Assembly: GCF_001458195.1 (NCBI RefSeq)
Contig: NZ_CYPU01000068.1
Location: forward strand, 210,724-274,723
Reading direction: 5' to 3'
From: Ruegeria atlantica
GTDB lineage: Bacteria; Pseudomonadota; Alphaproteobacteria; Rhodobacterales; Rhodobacteraceae
Length of the DNA: 64,000 bases
Positions 27,170-36,533 of this stretch are shown here, one piece after another. The position numbers and the translations under genes were made by a program. The notes under the pieces were generated by a model. The model made no database searches, was not told the origin of the DNA, and saw nothing but the letters and a program-made list of their open reading frames with translations. Each line of letters opens with the position of its first letter. Position 1 is the stretch's first letter.

Positions 27170-29104
27170 ATGCGTCTGCCTTATTTCTTCGTCGTTGCCT
27201 TTGTCTTCCTTGCGTCCGCCGGGCTGTCTCTGCTGGCGGCAAGCTTTGCCGTAACAAAGGTCGAAGAAGCCTCGGAATTCGCCGTTCGGCGTGCGCTGGA
27301 CCTAAAAGGCCATAACTGGGCCGAGGTACAGTCAGACGGGCTGCGGGTGGTTCTGACCGGCACCGCCACAGATGAGGCCACACGATTCAACGCTTTGACG
27401 GCGGCGGGGACCGAGGTCGACACCTCGCGCGTGATTGATGAAATGGAAGTCGCGCCTTCGACGCAGTTGGCCTCCCCACGCTTTTCAGCCGAAATTCTCC
27501 GCAATGACAGCGGTATCTCGGTTATTGGCCTGATCCCGGCGAGCGAAGACCGCGACGCACTGACGAAAAGATTGCGAACGCTGAATGACGGGCCGATATC
27601 TGATTTGCTGGAAACCGCCGACTATCCAAAGCCCAAAGGCTGGGACGATGCGATCGCTTTTGCTGTTGAGGCGCTGACCCGACTGCCGCGGGCCAAAATC
27701 TCGGCCAGCCCCGGGCTTGTAAAGGTGACAGCAATTGCCGACAGCCAGCAGGAAAAAGAACGGCTGGAGCAAGAGCTGACGCGCGCGGCACCGCCCAGCC
27801 TGCGCATTGGCCTGTCCATTTCCGCACCGCGCCCGGTCATTACACCCTTCACCCTGCGCTATCTGATCGACGAAAATGGCGGGCAATTCGACGCCTGTTC
27901 GGCCCAGGATGAAAAGGCGCGGGACCGGATCGTCGCAGCCGCCCAGGATGCTGGTCTGACCGGGCCTTATTCCTGCACCATCGGTCTGGGTGAACCCTCG
28001 CCTCGCTGGCCCGACGCCGCCGTGTTAAGCATTCGGGCGCTGTCAGAAATCGGCCAGGGTACGGTGACTTTGTCAGATGCAGATATCACTCTGGTCGCGG
28101 CCGAAGGCACTGGTGCCGCGCTGTTTGATCAGGTGATCGGTGAACTGGAAAACGCGCTGCCCGAGGTCTTTGCCCTGCACGCGGTTCTGCCGGAACCCGA
28201 AACGGAAAACCAATCCGGCCCGCCCGAATTCTCAGCAACACGAAGTCCCGAAGGCCTGGTGCAAATGCGCGGCCGCCTGGGGGATGAAACCCAGCGCGAC
28301 ATGGTCGACAGCTATGCCCGTGCAGCCTTTGGTTATGAACACGTCCATACCGCAACCCGCGTGGCCCCTGACCTGCCCGCTGATTGGCCCATTCGCGTTC
28401 TCAGCGGGCTTGAGGCATTGTCGCAACTGCACAATGGCGCGCTAACCGTGACACCGGACGAAGTGGTTCTGAACGGCATCAGCCACGATCCCAAAACCCG
28501 GGCCTATGTTTCGGGGCTTTTGTCGGAAAAACTGGGCGAGGCACAAGATTTCAGCCTGTCGATCACCTATCAAAAGCCACCCGAGCCCGCAGACAAGCTG
28601 CCCGACCCGGATGTTTGCGAAGAGCGCATCGCCGAGGTTCAGGCGGGTTCCAAAATCGCCTTTGAACCAGGTTCTGCCACGGTCGCCGCCGAATCGCGCG
28701 ATACGGTCAATCAGATCGCCGACATCCTGCGGGAATGCGGACCCATCCGGCTGGAGATTCAGGGCCACACTGACAGCCAAGGTCGCGAAGAGATGAACCA
28801 GCAGCTCAGCCAGTCGCGTGCACAATCCATCTTAAATGAACTGCGCGCGCGGCGCGTGCCCACAGCCAGCTTTACCGCCTTGGGCTATGGTGAAACCCAG
28901 CCAATCGCCGACAATGACACCGAAATCGGGCGGGAAGAAAACAGACGCATCGAATTCCGCCTGATCCGGCCCGAATCCACCGCCGAATCTCAAACCGCGC
29001 TGGAAGCGATGGAAGACGAAACAGAGACGTCACAAGACGCAGAGCCAGAGGCCAAAGCCGCGGAAACGGATGCGGAAACCGACTCGGGCGCAGGGGACCA
29101 GTAA
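27170..29104 (+). CDS. Envelope protein with BON-like repeats and C-terminal OmpA/MotB peptidoglycan-binding domain
   Basis: A 644-residue protein anchored or exported by an N-terminal hydrophobic segment (FFVVAFVFLASAGLSLLAASFAV). Residues about 35-470 contain repeated modules of BON-like type (LRVVLTGTATDEATRFNAL, LVQMRGRLGDETQRDMV, VVLNGISHDPKTRAYV). Residues about 500-605 are an OmpA-like domain with IAFEPGSATVAAESRDTV and the peptidoglycan-contact LEIQGHTDSQG. The tail is a Glu/Asp/Ala-rich acidic segment. It probably links outer membrane or inner membrane to the cell wall. Two bases separate it from the next gene. Confidence 0.85.
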   Translation: MRLPYFFVVAFVFLASAGLSLLAASFAVTKVEEASEFAVRRALDLKGHNWAEVQSDGLRVVLTGTATDEATRFNALTAAGTEVDTSRVIDEMEVAPSTQLASPRFSAEILRNDSGISVIGLIPASEDRDALTKRLRTLNDGPISDLLETADYPKPKGWDDAIAFAVEALTRLPRAKISASPGLVKVTAIADSQQEKERLEQELTRAAPPSLRIGLSISAPRPVITPFTLRYLIDENGGQFDACSAQDEKARDRIVAAAQDAGLTGPYSCTIGLGEPSPRWPDAAVLSIRALSEIGQGTVTLSDADITLVAAEGTGAALFDQVIGELENALPEVFALHAVLPEPETENQSGPPEFSATRSPEGLVQMRGRLGDETQRDMVDSYARAAFGYEHVHTATRVAPDLPADWPIRVLSGLEALSQLHNGALTVTPDEVVLNGISHDPKTRAYVSGLLSEKLGEAQDFSLSITYQKPPEPADKLPDPDVCEERIAEVQAGSKIAFEPGSATVAAESRDTVNQIADILRECGPIRLEIQGHTDSQGREEMNQQLSQSRAQSILNELRARRVPTASFTALGYGETQPIADNDTEIGREENRRIEFRLIRPESTAESQTALEAMEDETETSQDAEPEAKAAETDAETDSGAGDQ

Positions 29105-29105
29105 A

Positions 29106-29426
29106 TTGAACAGAATCGAATTCATTATCGCGACCGCCGTCATATTGTTTGCCGCCTTTAGCATGGGATGGTTCGCCAACTGGCTGGCCCATCGCCTGTC
29201 GCGCGTCCGGCAAAGCGACGTCGCCGATCTGGACCGCATGAGCCAGGAGCTGCATGAGGCAGAAGAAACCCGCGACCAGGCCATCACCTATCTGCAGCAG
29301 CGCGAGGCCGAACTGACCAACCAGCTGACCCAGACCGAGGCCGAATTGGCCGCCGCCATGGACGGCCTGCGCGCCGCCCGGCAAGAGGCGGAAGAACTAC
29401 GCGGGCGTATCAACAACGCGGATTGA
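29106..29426 (+). CDS. Membrane-anchored coiled-coil protein
   Basis: A 106-residue protein starting at TTG two bases after the OmpA-domain gene. An N-terminal membrane helix (IIATAVILFAAFSMGWFANWLA) is followed by a continuous coiled coil of Glu/Gln/Leu heptads (MSQELHEAEETRDQAITYL). The tight coupling suggests it works with the OmpA-like protein in the envelope (inference). A frame start at 29070 exists but lies inside the upstream gene. Confidence 0.72.
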   Translation: MNRIEFIIATAVILFAAFSMGWFANWLAHRLSRVRQSDVADLDRMSQELHEAEETRDQAITYLQQREAELTNQLTQTEAELAAAMDGLRAARQEAEELRGRINNAD

Positions 29427-29599
29427 TCCCAGCCCCGGGCTTAATAGCTGACCCCGGTTGGGGCCGACTGCACCTTCGGCGCAAATCAGCCGATCCGAGG
29501 CAATCGCCTTCAATTCTTAAAACAAATTCAATATTAGGAATTGGTGCATTTTTTACACATGCACATCACTGTTCACTATCCAGAAAATTGGAGTGTACT

Positions 29600-30130
29600 A
29601 TGAATTTCAAATCATCATTAACAACCGCTGCGACTCTAAGCATCTTCTCTGCTGTAGCCGCTTGGGCTTCAAGTGACGTCATACCGTCAGAGAACGATAC
29701 CTTCACCAACTGGGGCGAAGAATCCGGTTGGACTATCTTTGTGGATGACTCCCGCGGGTCCTGCCTGATCGAGCGTATGGACGAAAACCAGAACGTCGTT
29801 CAGATGGGTCTGACCAAGGACCACGAGATGGGCTATCTTGGTGTGTTCACGAAGAACGACATTGGCCTGAAGGGTAAGAAGGAAAAGATCTTCCTGTCAC
29901 TCGACGGCAACGTCTACGAAGCTGAGGCGCACAAGAAGACTAAGCATCTCGCCGACGGATATACAGGCGGATACATCCTTGCGAACAACGCCCAGTTTGT
30001 GGATGACGTCATGAACAAATACGAAATGACCGTGTTTCCGAAGAAAGAGTTCGCATTCACCGTTAGTCTGGATGGTACTAAAAAAGCCATCGAAGCGGCA
30101 CGGCAGTGTAACACCGAACAAAGCACCTAA
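29600..30130 (+). CDS. Small periplasmic protein of unknown family
   Basis: A 176-residue protein with a Sec signal peptide (MNFKSSLTTAATLSIFSAVAAWA) and a TTGGAG ribosome site. The mature part has WTIFVDDSRGSCLIERM and a terminal AARQCN, so one Cys pair could form a disulfide. The Lys-rich centre (GLKGKKEKIF) is notable. The gene has its own AT-rich 173-base upstream region, poorer in GC than its surroundings. No function is recognised. Confidence 0.7.
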   Translation: MNFKSSLTTAATLSIFSAVAAWASSDVIPSENDTFTNWGEESGWTIFVDDSRGSCLIERMDENQNVVQMGLTKDHEMGYLGVFTKNDIGLKGKKEKIFLSLDGNVYEAEAHKKTKHLADGYTGGYILANNAQFVDDVMNKYEMTVFPKKEFAFTVSLDGTKKAIEAARQCNTEQST

Positions 30131-30144
30131 CTCGCTATGATAGA

Positions 30145-30171
30145 CCCGGCACCAGATAATCCGGTGCCGGG
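30145..30171. terminator. Strong hairpin between convergent genes, without a T-tract
   Basis: CCCGGCACC (30145-30153) pairs with GGTGCCGGG (30163-30171). It sits between the stop at 30130 and the moaE stop at 30180 and could stop transcription from either side, though neither side has a T-run. Confidence 0.5.
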
Positions 30172-30179
30172 CACAGAAC

Positions 30180-30623
30180 CTACCACCGCGTCAGCGCATC
30201 TTCATCCTCATCCTTGGCTGCGACCCATTCCGCGCCGGATGTGGTGATTTCTTTTTTCCAGAATGGCGCGCGGGATTTTAGGTAATCCATCAGGTATTCT
30301 GCCGCCTCAAACGCATCCTTGCGGTGCCGCGCGGCAGTAGCCACCATCATGATCCGGTCCCCGGGGGCAAGGCGCCCGTGGCGGTGAATCACCAGAACAT
30401 CGCCCAACGACCAGCGCTGCTGTGCCTCTTCGGCTATTTTGGTGAGCGCCCGTTCGGTCATACCGGGGTAATGCTCGATCTCCATCACATCCAGATCACC
30501 GGATGCCAGATCGCGCACCACGCCGGTAAAGGTCACGATGGCGCCGTTGGCATCGTCTCCGGCGGCGAAGGTATTGGCTTCGGCCCCAAGATCAAATTCT
30601 TCTTCCTGAACCGAGATGCGCAT
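30180..30623 (-). CDS. moaE: Molybdopterin synthase catalytic subunit
   Basis: Large subunit of molybdopterin synthase, which adds sulfur to precursor Z using thiocarboxylated MoaD. The 147-residue protein shows ANGAIVTFTGVVRD, MEIEHYPGMTERAL, VIHRHGRLAPGD and the catalytic-site end FWKKEITTSGAEWV. It follows moaD by four bases in a pgsA-moaD-moaE unit typical of alphaproteobacteria. Confidence 0.95.
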   Translation of the reverse strand: MRISVQEEEFDLGAEANTFAAGDDANGAIVTFTGVVRDLASGDLDVMEIEHYPGMTERALTKIAEEAQQRWSLGDVLVIHRHGRLAPGDRIMMVATAARHRKDAFEAAEYLMDYLKSRAPFWKKEITTSGAEWVAAKDEDEDALTRW

Positions 30624-30627
30624 GGAT

Positions 30628-30873
30628 TTAGCCGCCGGTCATCGGCGGGAAAAAAGCCACTTCGCGCACGCCAGAAAGCGATGCGTCAAAATCGGACAGC
30701 TCCTGATCCAGTGCCACACGCAGTGCGGACAGGTCCGCAAATGCGGCAGCATAGCGGTCTTCACGCGCACTCAGCTCGGCGACCAGATCGGATACGGTTG
30801 CGGCCTCGGTTTCGATCCGCTCTTTCGGCAGGCCGATCCGTTCACGCACCCAAGCAAAATACAGCACGTCCAT
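30628..30873 (-). CDS. moaD: Molybdopterin synthase sulfur carrier subunit
   Basis: An 81-residue ubiquitin-fold protein beginning MDVLYFAWVRERIG and ending with the required Gly-Gly (FFPPMTGG) that is activated as a thiocarboxylate. It lies between pgsA (three bases upstream) and moaE. Confidence 0.95.
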   Translation of the reverse strand: MDVLYFAWVRERIGLPKERIETEAATVSDLVAELSAREDRYAAAFADLSALRVALDQELSDFDASLSGVREVAFFPPMTGG

Positions 30874-30876
30874 CCC

Positions 30877-31545
30877 TTAGCTCTCCTTCAGGTGGGGCAT
30901 GGCTTTACGTAGGTAGTCATAGCCGGTGATCAATGTAAGCGCTGCCGCGATCCACAACAGCCACAGCCCAATGCGACCGGACCAGAACATCGCCTCAAGG
31001 TGCCAGCGCATATGATTCAGGTCTTCCAATTGACCCGTCAGAACCTGATCCATCGTTGCGGCATCCATGCCGAATGTAGCCATCACAAAATAGTGCTCGA
31101 AAACCCCCTGCGAAAACAGAATGGCAATCGCCACCATCTGCGCGGTCGTTTTCCATTTCGCCAGCTTTGTGACCTTCAGCGTTCCGGCCGTATCACCCAG
31201 ATATTCCCGCAGGCCCGAGACAAAAACTTCGCGGAACAGGATGACCGTCGCAGGCAGCACCAGCCAGGGCGTCCAGTGCTCAGCGGAGTAACCCACAAGG
31301 ATCATCAGCGCGATCACCACCATCGCCTTGTCCGCAATCGGGTCCAACATGGCGCCGATCTTGGTTTCCTGTTTCCACGCGCGCGCCAAGTACCCATCAA
31401 ACCAGTCGGTAATCGCGGCAGACAAGAACAGGATCAGCGCAAACCAGTCCGCATAGGGCCTGGTGAAATACAGAAACATTACGGCCAGACCGGGCGCGGC
31501 CAACAGGCGCAGTACGGTCAGGATATTCGGCAGGTTCCACTTCAT
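30877..31545 (-). CDS. pgsA: CDP-diacylglycerol--glycerol-3-phosphate 3-phosphatidyltransferase
   Basis: Makes phosphatidylglycerophosphate. The 222-residue membrane enzyme starts MKWNLPNILTVLRLLAAPG and carries the CDP-alcohol phosphotransferase motif DGYLARAWKQETKIGAMLD with its spaced Asp residues. The open frame runs upstream to 31920, but the typical PgsA N-terminus begins at 31545. Confidence 0.94.
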   Translation of the reverse strand: MKWNLPNILTVLRLLAAPGLAVMFLYFTRPYADWFALILFLSAAITDWFDGYLARAWKQETKIGAMLDPIADKAMVVIALMILVGYSAEHWTPWLVLPATVILFREVFVSGLREYLGDTAGTLKVTKLAKWKTTAQMVAIAILFSQGVFEHYFVMATFGMDAATMDQVLTGQLEDLNHMRWHLEAMFWSGRIGLWLLWIAAALTLITGYDYLRKAMPHLKES

Positions 31546-31723
31546 GAAGAAGACCCTACATCGCTGACCGGGGACAGGAAAGACGGGGTGGAAAAAAACT
31601 GTATCGATCACAGAGGCTTGGTCAAAGCGCCGCAGTCCGGCGCGGCACCGGTTATTGGCCTTGGCCCCGGGTCGGATTGTCGTCAGAGTGCAGCCGACCA
31701 AGCCCAATGGCAAAGACGAACTG

Positions 31724-32608
31724 ATGACCCCGAATATTGAGACCGACGCGCGCGCCAACCTGATCGGTAGCGCATGGATGATCGGAGCGATGGCATGTTT
31801 CGCACTGGAAGACGCGCTGCTGAAAGCAGCGGCGGTTGCCTTGCCCGTCTGGCAAATTCTTGTCCTGTTCGGATTGGGTGGCGCGGTCATTTTTGCCTGT
31901 GTCGCAATGACACGTGGCACGCGGCTGCTGCAACCGGATGTGCTGTCGCCTGCAATGAAGATCCGCGCGGTTTTCGAAATTCTTGGGCGGCTGTTCTACG
32001 TACTGGCCATTACATTGACGCCCTTGTCATCAGCTACTGTTATCCTGCAGGCCACCCCGCTTGTGGTCGTCGCCTGTGCCGCGCTTCTATTCGGAGAGAC
32101 CGTTGGTTGGCGGCGGTGGAGCGCCATTCTCGTTGGCCTGATCGGCGTTGTGATCATCATCCAACCAACCGGAGACAGTTTCACCATCTTGTCTCTGTTG
32201 GCCGTGCTTGGGATGTTGGGATTTGCTGGTCGCGATCTGGCCAGTCGGGTCGCACCCGCCAGCCTTGGAACCGAAGTTTTAGGGTTCTATGGCTTTGTCA
32301 GCGTGTTTGTCGCCGGGTTTGCCTACAGCTTTTGGGAACAGGCCCCCATCGCGCCTGTGCCGTTGATCACAAGCCTGCATATCGCCGGAGCTGTGGGCCT
32401 TGGCGCAATCGCATATACATCCCTGATGAAGGCCATGCGAACCGGAGAGGTGTCCGCCGTCACGCCCTTCCGCTATTCCCGCCTGCTGTTCGGTGTTGCT
32501 TTGGGCGTGATCTTTTTCGGCGAGGATCTGGACCAGACAATGTGGATCGGTAGTGGTCTGATCGTGGCCTCCGGCCTCTACATCCTGTGGCGCGGGCGCA
32601 AGGTCTAG
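31724..32608 (+). CDS. DMT-superfamily (EamA) permease
   Basis: A 294-residue permease with ten hydrophobic helices in two EamA halves: residues about 12-150 ([38 protein letters not shown]) and about 160-290 ([21 protein letters not shown]). Drug/metabolite exporter type; substrate unknown. It is the only plus-strand gene in this stretch, lying inverted between pgsA and uvrC, and its last four bases overlap the uvrC end. An in-frame ATG at 31655 is possible but less likely. Confidence 0.85.
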   Translation: MTPNIETDARANLIGSAWMIGAMACFALEDALLKAAAVALPVWQILVLFGLGGAVIFACVAMTRGTRLLQPDVLSPAMKIRAVFEILGRLFYVLAITLTPLSSATVILQATPLVVVACAALLFGETVGWRRWSAILVGLIGVVIIIQPTGDSFTILSLLAVLGMLGFAGRDLASRVAPASLGTEVLGFYGFVSVFVAGFAYSFWEQAPIAPVPLITSLHIAGAVGLGAIAYTSLMKAMRTGEVSAVTPFRYSRLLFGVALGVIFFGEDLDQTMWIGSGLIVASGLYILWRGRKV

Positions 32609-34479
32609 CCCTTGTCGTGGAAGAAATCATAAACTTTCTGCGCCAACCCGGCTGAGATCCCCTCGACCGCTTTCAAATCCGCCAGATTGGCCCGGCTAAC
32701 AGCCTTGGCACTGCCGAAATGCGCCAGCAATGCCCGTTTGCGCGCAGCACCAACTCCGGGGATTTCGTCCAACGGCGTCGCGCCGACCGCTTTGGCCCGT
32801 TTGGCACGGTGAGTACCGATTGCAAACCGGTGCGCCTCGTCGCGCAGACGCTGAATAAAATACAGCACCGGGTCATTGCGTTTTAAGGCAAAGGGGCGCT
32901 GGCCGGTACGATGGAACTCTTCCTTGCCGTGATCGCGATCAACGCCCTTTGCAACACCCACCATAGGAATATCTTCGACCCCATGTTCCACCATGATCTC
33001 GCGCACAGCACTCACCTGCCCCGCGCCGCCGTCGATCAGTAACAGGTCGGGCCACAACCCCTTGTCACGATCCGGATCCTCTTTTTGCAGGCGAGTAAAG
33101 CGGCGGGTCAGAACCTCTTTCATCATACCAAAGTCGTCACCGGGGGTCAGGTCATCACCCCGAATGTTGAACTTTCGATAGGCGTTTTTCATGTACCCTT
33201 CTGGGCCTGCCACGATCATCCCACCAACGGCGTTGGTGCCCTGGATATGAGAGTTATCGTAAACCTCAATCCGGTTCGGTGGGCTGTCCAGATCAAACGC
33301 TTCGGCCACACCACGCAGCAGCTTGGCCTGCGTGGCACTTTCCGACATCCGACGGGCCAGGGATTCCCGCGCGTTGCGCAAGGCCCCAGCAATCAGTTCC
33401 TGTTTCTCACCGCGCTGAGGCACTAGGATTTCGACCTTGCGCCCTGCCTTCTCGCTCAGCGCCTCGTGCATTAGATCGGCATTTTCGACGGCGTCCGACA
33501 GGATCAGTTGCCGGGGCGGTTCCTTGTTGTCGTAGAACTGGCCAAGAAACGCCTCCATCACCTCTGCTGCGGACACATCCGCACCGACACGAGGATAGAA
33601 ATCTTTGTTCCCCCAGTTCTGATTGGCGCGGATAAAGAACACCTGAACACAAGCCTGCCCGCTGTCCATATACAGGCCGATCACATCCGCCTCAGCCACA
33701 CCGCGCGGATTGATACCCTGGGACGTCTGCACCTGCGTCAGCGCCCGGATGCGATCCCGTAGCCCGGCGGCGCGTTCGAACTCCATCGCCTCGGACGCGG
33801 CCATCATCTGTTCGGCCAGCTCTTCTTGCACTTTGGTCGACCGCCCCGACAGGAACCGCTCGGCATCTTTGACGCTTTCGCCGTATTCATCTTCCGAGAT
33901 CAGGCCAACGCATGGCCCCGAGCACCGCTTGATCTGATAAAGCAGACAGGGCCGCGTGCGGCCGTCAAACATGGAATCCGAGCAATTGCGCAACAGAAAC
34001 GCCTTTTGCAGCTGGTTCAACGTTCGATTGACCGCGCCAGCACTGGCGAAGGGGCCAAAATAGGTCCCCTTCTCTTTCTTCGCGCCACGGTGTTTTTTGA
34101 TCTGCGGAAAGGAATGGTCCTTGGCGACCAGAATATTGGGAAAACTCTTATCGTCCCGCAGCAGCACGTTGTACTTGGGCTTGAGCTGCTTGATCAGGTT
34201 CTGCTCAAGCAGCAGCGCCTCGGTCTCGGTCCGCGTGGTCAGGAACATCATCGAGGCTGTCGCCGCGATCATCCGCTCAATCCGCCCCGAATGTCCCGGC
34301 CGCGCATAGTTCGACACCCGCGCTTTGAGGTTGCGCGCCTTGCCGACGTACAGCACCCGGCTGTCCGCATCCAACATCCGATACACACCGGGTGAGCTGT
34401 CCAGCGTCTTCACATACCGCAATATGCAGGCATAGCCGGTCAATTGAGTGTCAGGGGTCGAGTCGCTGTCTGTTGTCAT
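32605..34479 (-). CDS. uvrC: UvrABC system protein C
   Basis: Nucleotide excision repair endonuclease. About 624 residues: a GIY-YIG nuclease ([28 protein letters not shown]), a Cys-rich region with [17 protein letters not shown], a UvrB-binding UVR motif ([19 protein letters not shown]), an RNase H-like nuclease ([30 protein letters not shown]) and a C-terminal helix-hairpin-helix pair ([20 protein letters not shown]). The start at 34479 gives the normal length; 34506 is possible. Confidence 0.96.
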   Translation of the reverse strand: MTTDSDSTPDTQLTGYACILRYVKTLDSSPGVYRMLDADSRVLYVGKARNLKARVSNYARPGHSGRIERMIAATASMMFLTTRTETEALLLEQNLIKQLKPKYNVLLRDDKSFPNILVAKDHSFPQIKKHRGAKKEKGTYFGPFASAGAVNRTLNQLQKAFLLRNCSDSMFDGRTRPCLLYQIKRCSGPCVGLISEDEYGESVKDAERFLSGRSTKVQEELAEQMMAASEAMEFERAAGLRDRIRALTQVQTSQGINPRGVAEADVIGLYMDSGQACVQVFFIRANQNWGNKDFYPRVGADVSAAEVMEAFLGQFYDNKEPPRQLILSDAVENADLMHEALSEKAGRKVEILVPQRGEKQELIAGALRNARESLARRMSESATQAKLLRGVAEAFDLDSPPNRIEVYDNSHIQGTNAVGGMIVAGPEGYMKNAYRKFNIRGDDLTPGDDFGMMKEVLTRRFTRLQKEDPDRDKGLWPDLLLIDGGAGQVSAVREIMVEHGVEDIPMVGVAKGVDRDHGKEEFHRTGQRPFALKRNDPVLYFIQRLRDEAHRFAIGTHRAKRAKAVGATPLDEIPGVGAARKRALLAHFGSAKAVSRANLADLKAVEGISAGLAQKVYDFFHDKG

Positions 34480-34556
34480 TTGCCTGAGATATGATTCTCT
34501 GACCATGGCTGCAATCTTGTGGCCCCCAGATCAAGAGAAAACAAATCCACGGTTTC

Positions 34557-34565
34557 TGTGGATAA
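34557..34565 (-). promoter_or_regulatory. Perfect DnaA-box match in the AT-rich gap before uvrC
   Basis: TTATCCACA on the minus strand matches the DnaA consensus exactly. It lies in a 290-base AT-rich region (34480-34769) that holds no convincing gene; the 91-residue frame there has no credible coding features. ATCCAC and GTGGAT flank the site as a 6-bp inverted repeat. It may control uvrC or the upstream gene by DnaA, or be chance. Confidence 0.4.
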
Positions 34566-34769
34566 GTGTGAAGATAAGTTTCTGAGCGTGGCGAATTTCC
34601 CTTGATTCATTAAGGAATCCTTGATTTGCACAAAAAATAAGCAAATATTTAACTCATTGTTTTCATTGTATTTAATTTCATTCACAAGGCAAGTGTATGA
34701 AAAAAAAGACATTTTTGTAACGCGAAGGTAACAGAACCGAGAGCGGTGCAAAACTTGCAGCAGTTTTAC

Positions 34770-35549
34770 TTATTCAAGCCCCAGAACATCCGGTGTTTTC
34801 CACCCCAGATGCTGACCTCCGTCGACGCACAATAGTTGGCCTGTGACCGCATGCGCATCCAGGAAATAACCCAAAGCCGCGGTGATATCGGATGGGTTTG
34901 ACCCGCGCTCCAGCACCGTGTTCGCGCGCTGCGCATTGAAGTGTTCTTGGCTTTGCCGATGACCTTGCATCGTTGGACCAGGCCCGATCGCGTTAACCCG
35001 GATCGCTGGCGAAAGCGCCTGCGCCGAGGTGCGCGTCAAGGCCCACAGACCCATCTTGGCAATCGTATAGGTCATGAACTCTGGCGTGAGCTTGCGCACC
35101 CGCATATCCACCATGTTCACGATCAGCCCGGTGGCAACAGGCTCACCCGCCTCGTCCGTGCCCGGCTTCAGCCCCTGCGCGGCCATGGCCTGCGTCAGAA
35201 CGAATGGCGCACGCAGGTTGCTGTCGAGATGCCGGTCCCAGCTTTGCCGCGTGGCGGATTGAAGGTTGTCGTATTCAAAGATCGATGCGTTGTTCACCAG
35301 ACAGGTGATCGGTCCGCCCAGCGCCTCTGCCGCACGGGGCAGCAAGGTCAGGACCTGCGCCTCATCCAGCAGATCGGCGTGCAAGGCGACCGCCTTGCGC
35401 CCAAGCGCGTGCACCTCGGCTACGGTTTCGGCGGCAGGTTGTTCAGACGTCGCATAGTGCACTGCGACGTCATATCCCCGGTTTGCCAGATACAGGGCCA
35501 TTGCCCGACCAAGACGAATACCTGCACCGGTCACCAACGCTCGGGCCAT
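34770..35549 (-). CDS. Short-chain dehydrogenase, pteridine-reductase (PTR1/FolM) type
   Basis: A 259-residue SDR. The cofactor motif is TGAGIRLGRAMALYLA, with the Arg of the pteridine-reductase TGxxxRxG form. The catalytic Ser of classical SDRs is replaced by Asp (NMVDMR), 13 residues before the Tyr of YTIAK; as I recall, PTR1 has the same Asp-Tyr-Lys spacing. Reduction of dihydropterins is therefore likely (inference). The end GQLLCVDGGQHLGW is typical. Confidence 0.85.
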   Translation of the reverse strand: MARALVTGAGIRLGRAMALYLANRGYDVAVHYATSEQPAAETVAEVHALGRKAVALHADLLDEAQVLTLLPRAAEALGGPITCLVNNASIFEYDNLQSATRQSWDRHLDSNLRAPFVLTQAMAAQGLKPGTDEAGEPVATGLIVNMVDMRVRKLTPEFMTYTIAKMGLWALTRTSAQALSPAIRVNAIGPGPTMQGHRQSQEHFNAQRANTVLERGSNPSDITAALGYFLDAHAVTGQLLCVDGGQHLGWKTPDVLGLE

Positions 35550-35570
35550 GGATTTCCCCCTATCTTCAGG

Positions 35571-36533
35571 TCACGCCAACAGCGAGACGATGTAGACGGC
35601 ATACAGCAGCGTCAACACCAGACCCCAGCCGCGTGTGATATCTTGTTTCAAGAACACGAACGGGATCAACAGAAGCGATGCGCCCAGCATGACCCACAGA
35701 TCGAAACGCAGGAATTCCGGGTCCACCGGGATACGTCCAAACAAAGTGGCGATACCGACGATGGCCAAAAGGTTGAACATGTTCGACCCGATCACGTTAC
35801 CCAAGGCGACATCCGCTTGCCTACGTAAGGCCGCCATCACAGTCGTTGCCAGTTCCGGCAGGGATGTCCCAACTGCGATCAGCGTCAGTCCGATAATCGT
35901 TTCGCTGACGCCGTATGTGCGGGCAATGATCGTGGCGTTGTCGACCAATAGATGCGCACCCATCGGCAGGCCTATCAGGCCCAGGGCCAGATAGATCGAT
36001 AGTTTCCAATAGGGCATGTCCGGATCGGCCTCTTCCAGACCTTCCAGCTCATCCTCTTCCGCGCAGGCTTCACCGCAGGCTTTGCGATGCGCGCGCGCAT
36101 CGCGGAACGCGTTAAGCAGGACCAATCCCAAAGCAGCCAGCAAGATCGCACCACTGGCAATGTTGAACACGCCGCAAAATGCCAGGCCGATGAACAGCAC
36201 CGTGGCCAGCAGCATGAAAACATAGTTTCTTCTGGTGTTGCATTCGCTGGTGTGCAGCGTGGCAAGCAAGGCTGGCAAACCCAGAACCAGCAAGATGTTT
36301 GCCGTGTTCGACCCGACCACGTTACCCAGCGCGATCCCCGGCGCGTTTTCCTTGATCGCACTGATCGCGATTAACAGCTCGGGGGCCGAGGTGCCAAAGG
36401 CCACAATGGTCAGGCTGACGATCAGGGCTGGTACACCCAGGCGCAGGCTCAGGTTCACTGCGCCGCGGACCAGAGCATCACCTGCGAGAAGCAAGATCAG
36501 CAAGCCGAGGCCGGATAACAGCCATGCCGTCAT
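35571..36533 (-). CDS. Calcium/sodium exchanger, CaCA family (YrbG-like)
   Basis: A 320-residue membrane antiporter with about ten helices and the two inverted alpha repeats: TIVAFGTSAPELLIAISA with ALGNVVGSNTANILLVLG, and TLIAVGTSLPELATTVMA with ALGNVIGSNMFNLLAIVG. An acidic loop (about 160-175, EEDELEGLEEADPD) with a nearby Cys pair lies between the halves. The start at 36533 has AGGAGG upstream and overlaps the end of the small zinc-ribbon gene by four bases. Confidence 0.92.
   Translation of the reverse strand: MTAWLLSGLGLLILLLAGDALVRGAVNLSLRLGVPALIVSLTIVAFGTSAPELLIAISAIKENAPGIALGNVVGSNTANILLVLGLPALLATLHTSECNTRRNYVFMLLATVLFIGLAFCGVFNIASGAILLAALGLVLLNAFRDARAHRKACGEACAEEDELEGLEEADPDMPYWKLSIYLALGLIGLPMGAHLLVDNATIIARTYGVSETIIGLTLIAVGTSLPELATTVMAALRRQADVALGNVIGSNMFNLLAIVGIATLFGRIPVDPEFLRFDLWVMLGASLLLIPFVFLKQDITRGWGLVLTLLYAVYIVSLLA

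Noticed and set aside
34476..34751. A 91-codon minus-strand frame in the AT-rich gap
   Set aside because: No ribosome site, no recognisable domain, and the end overlaps the uvrC start region; it is better read as non-coding.
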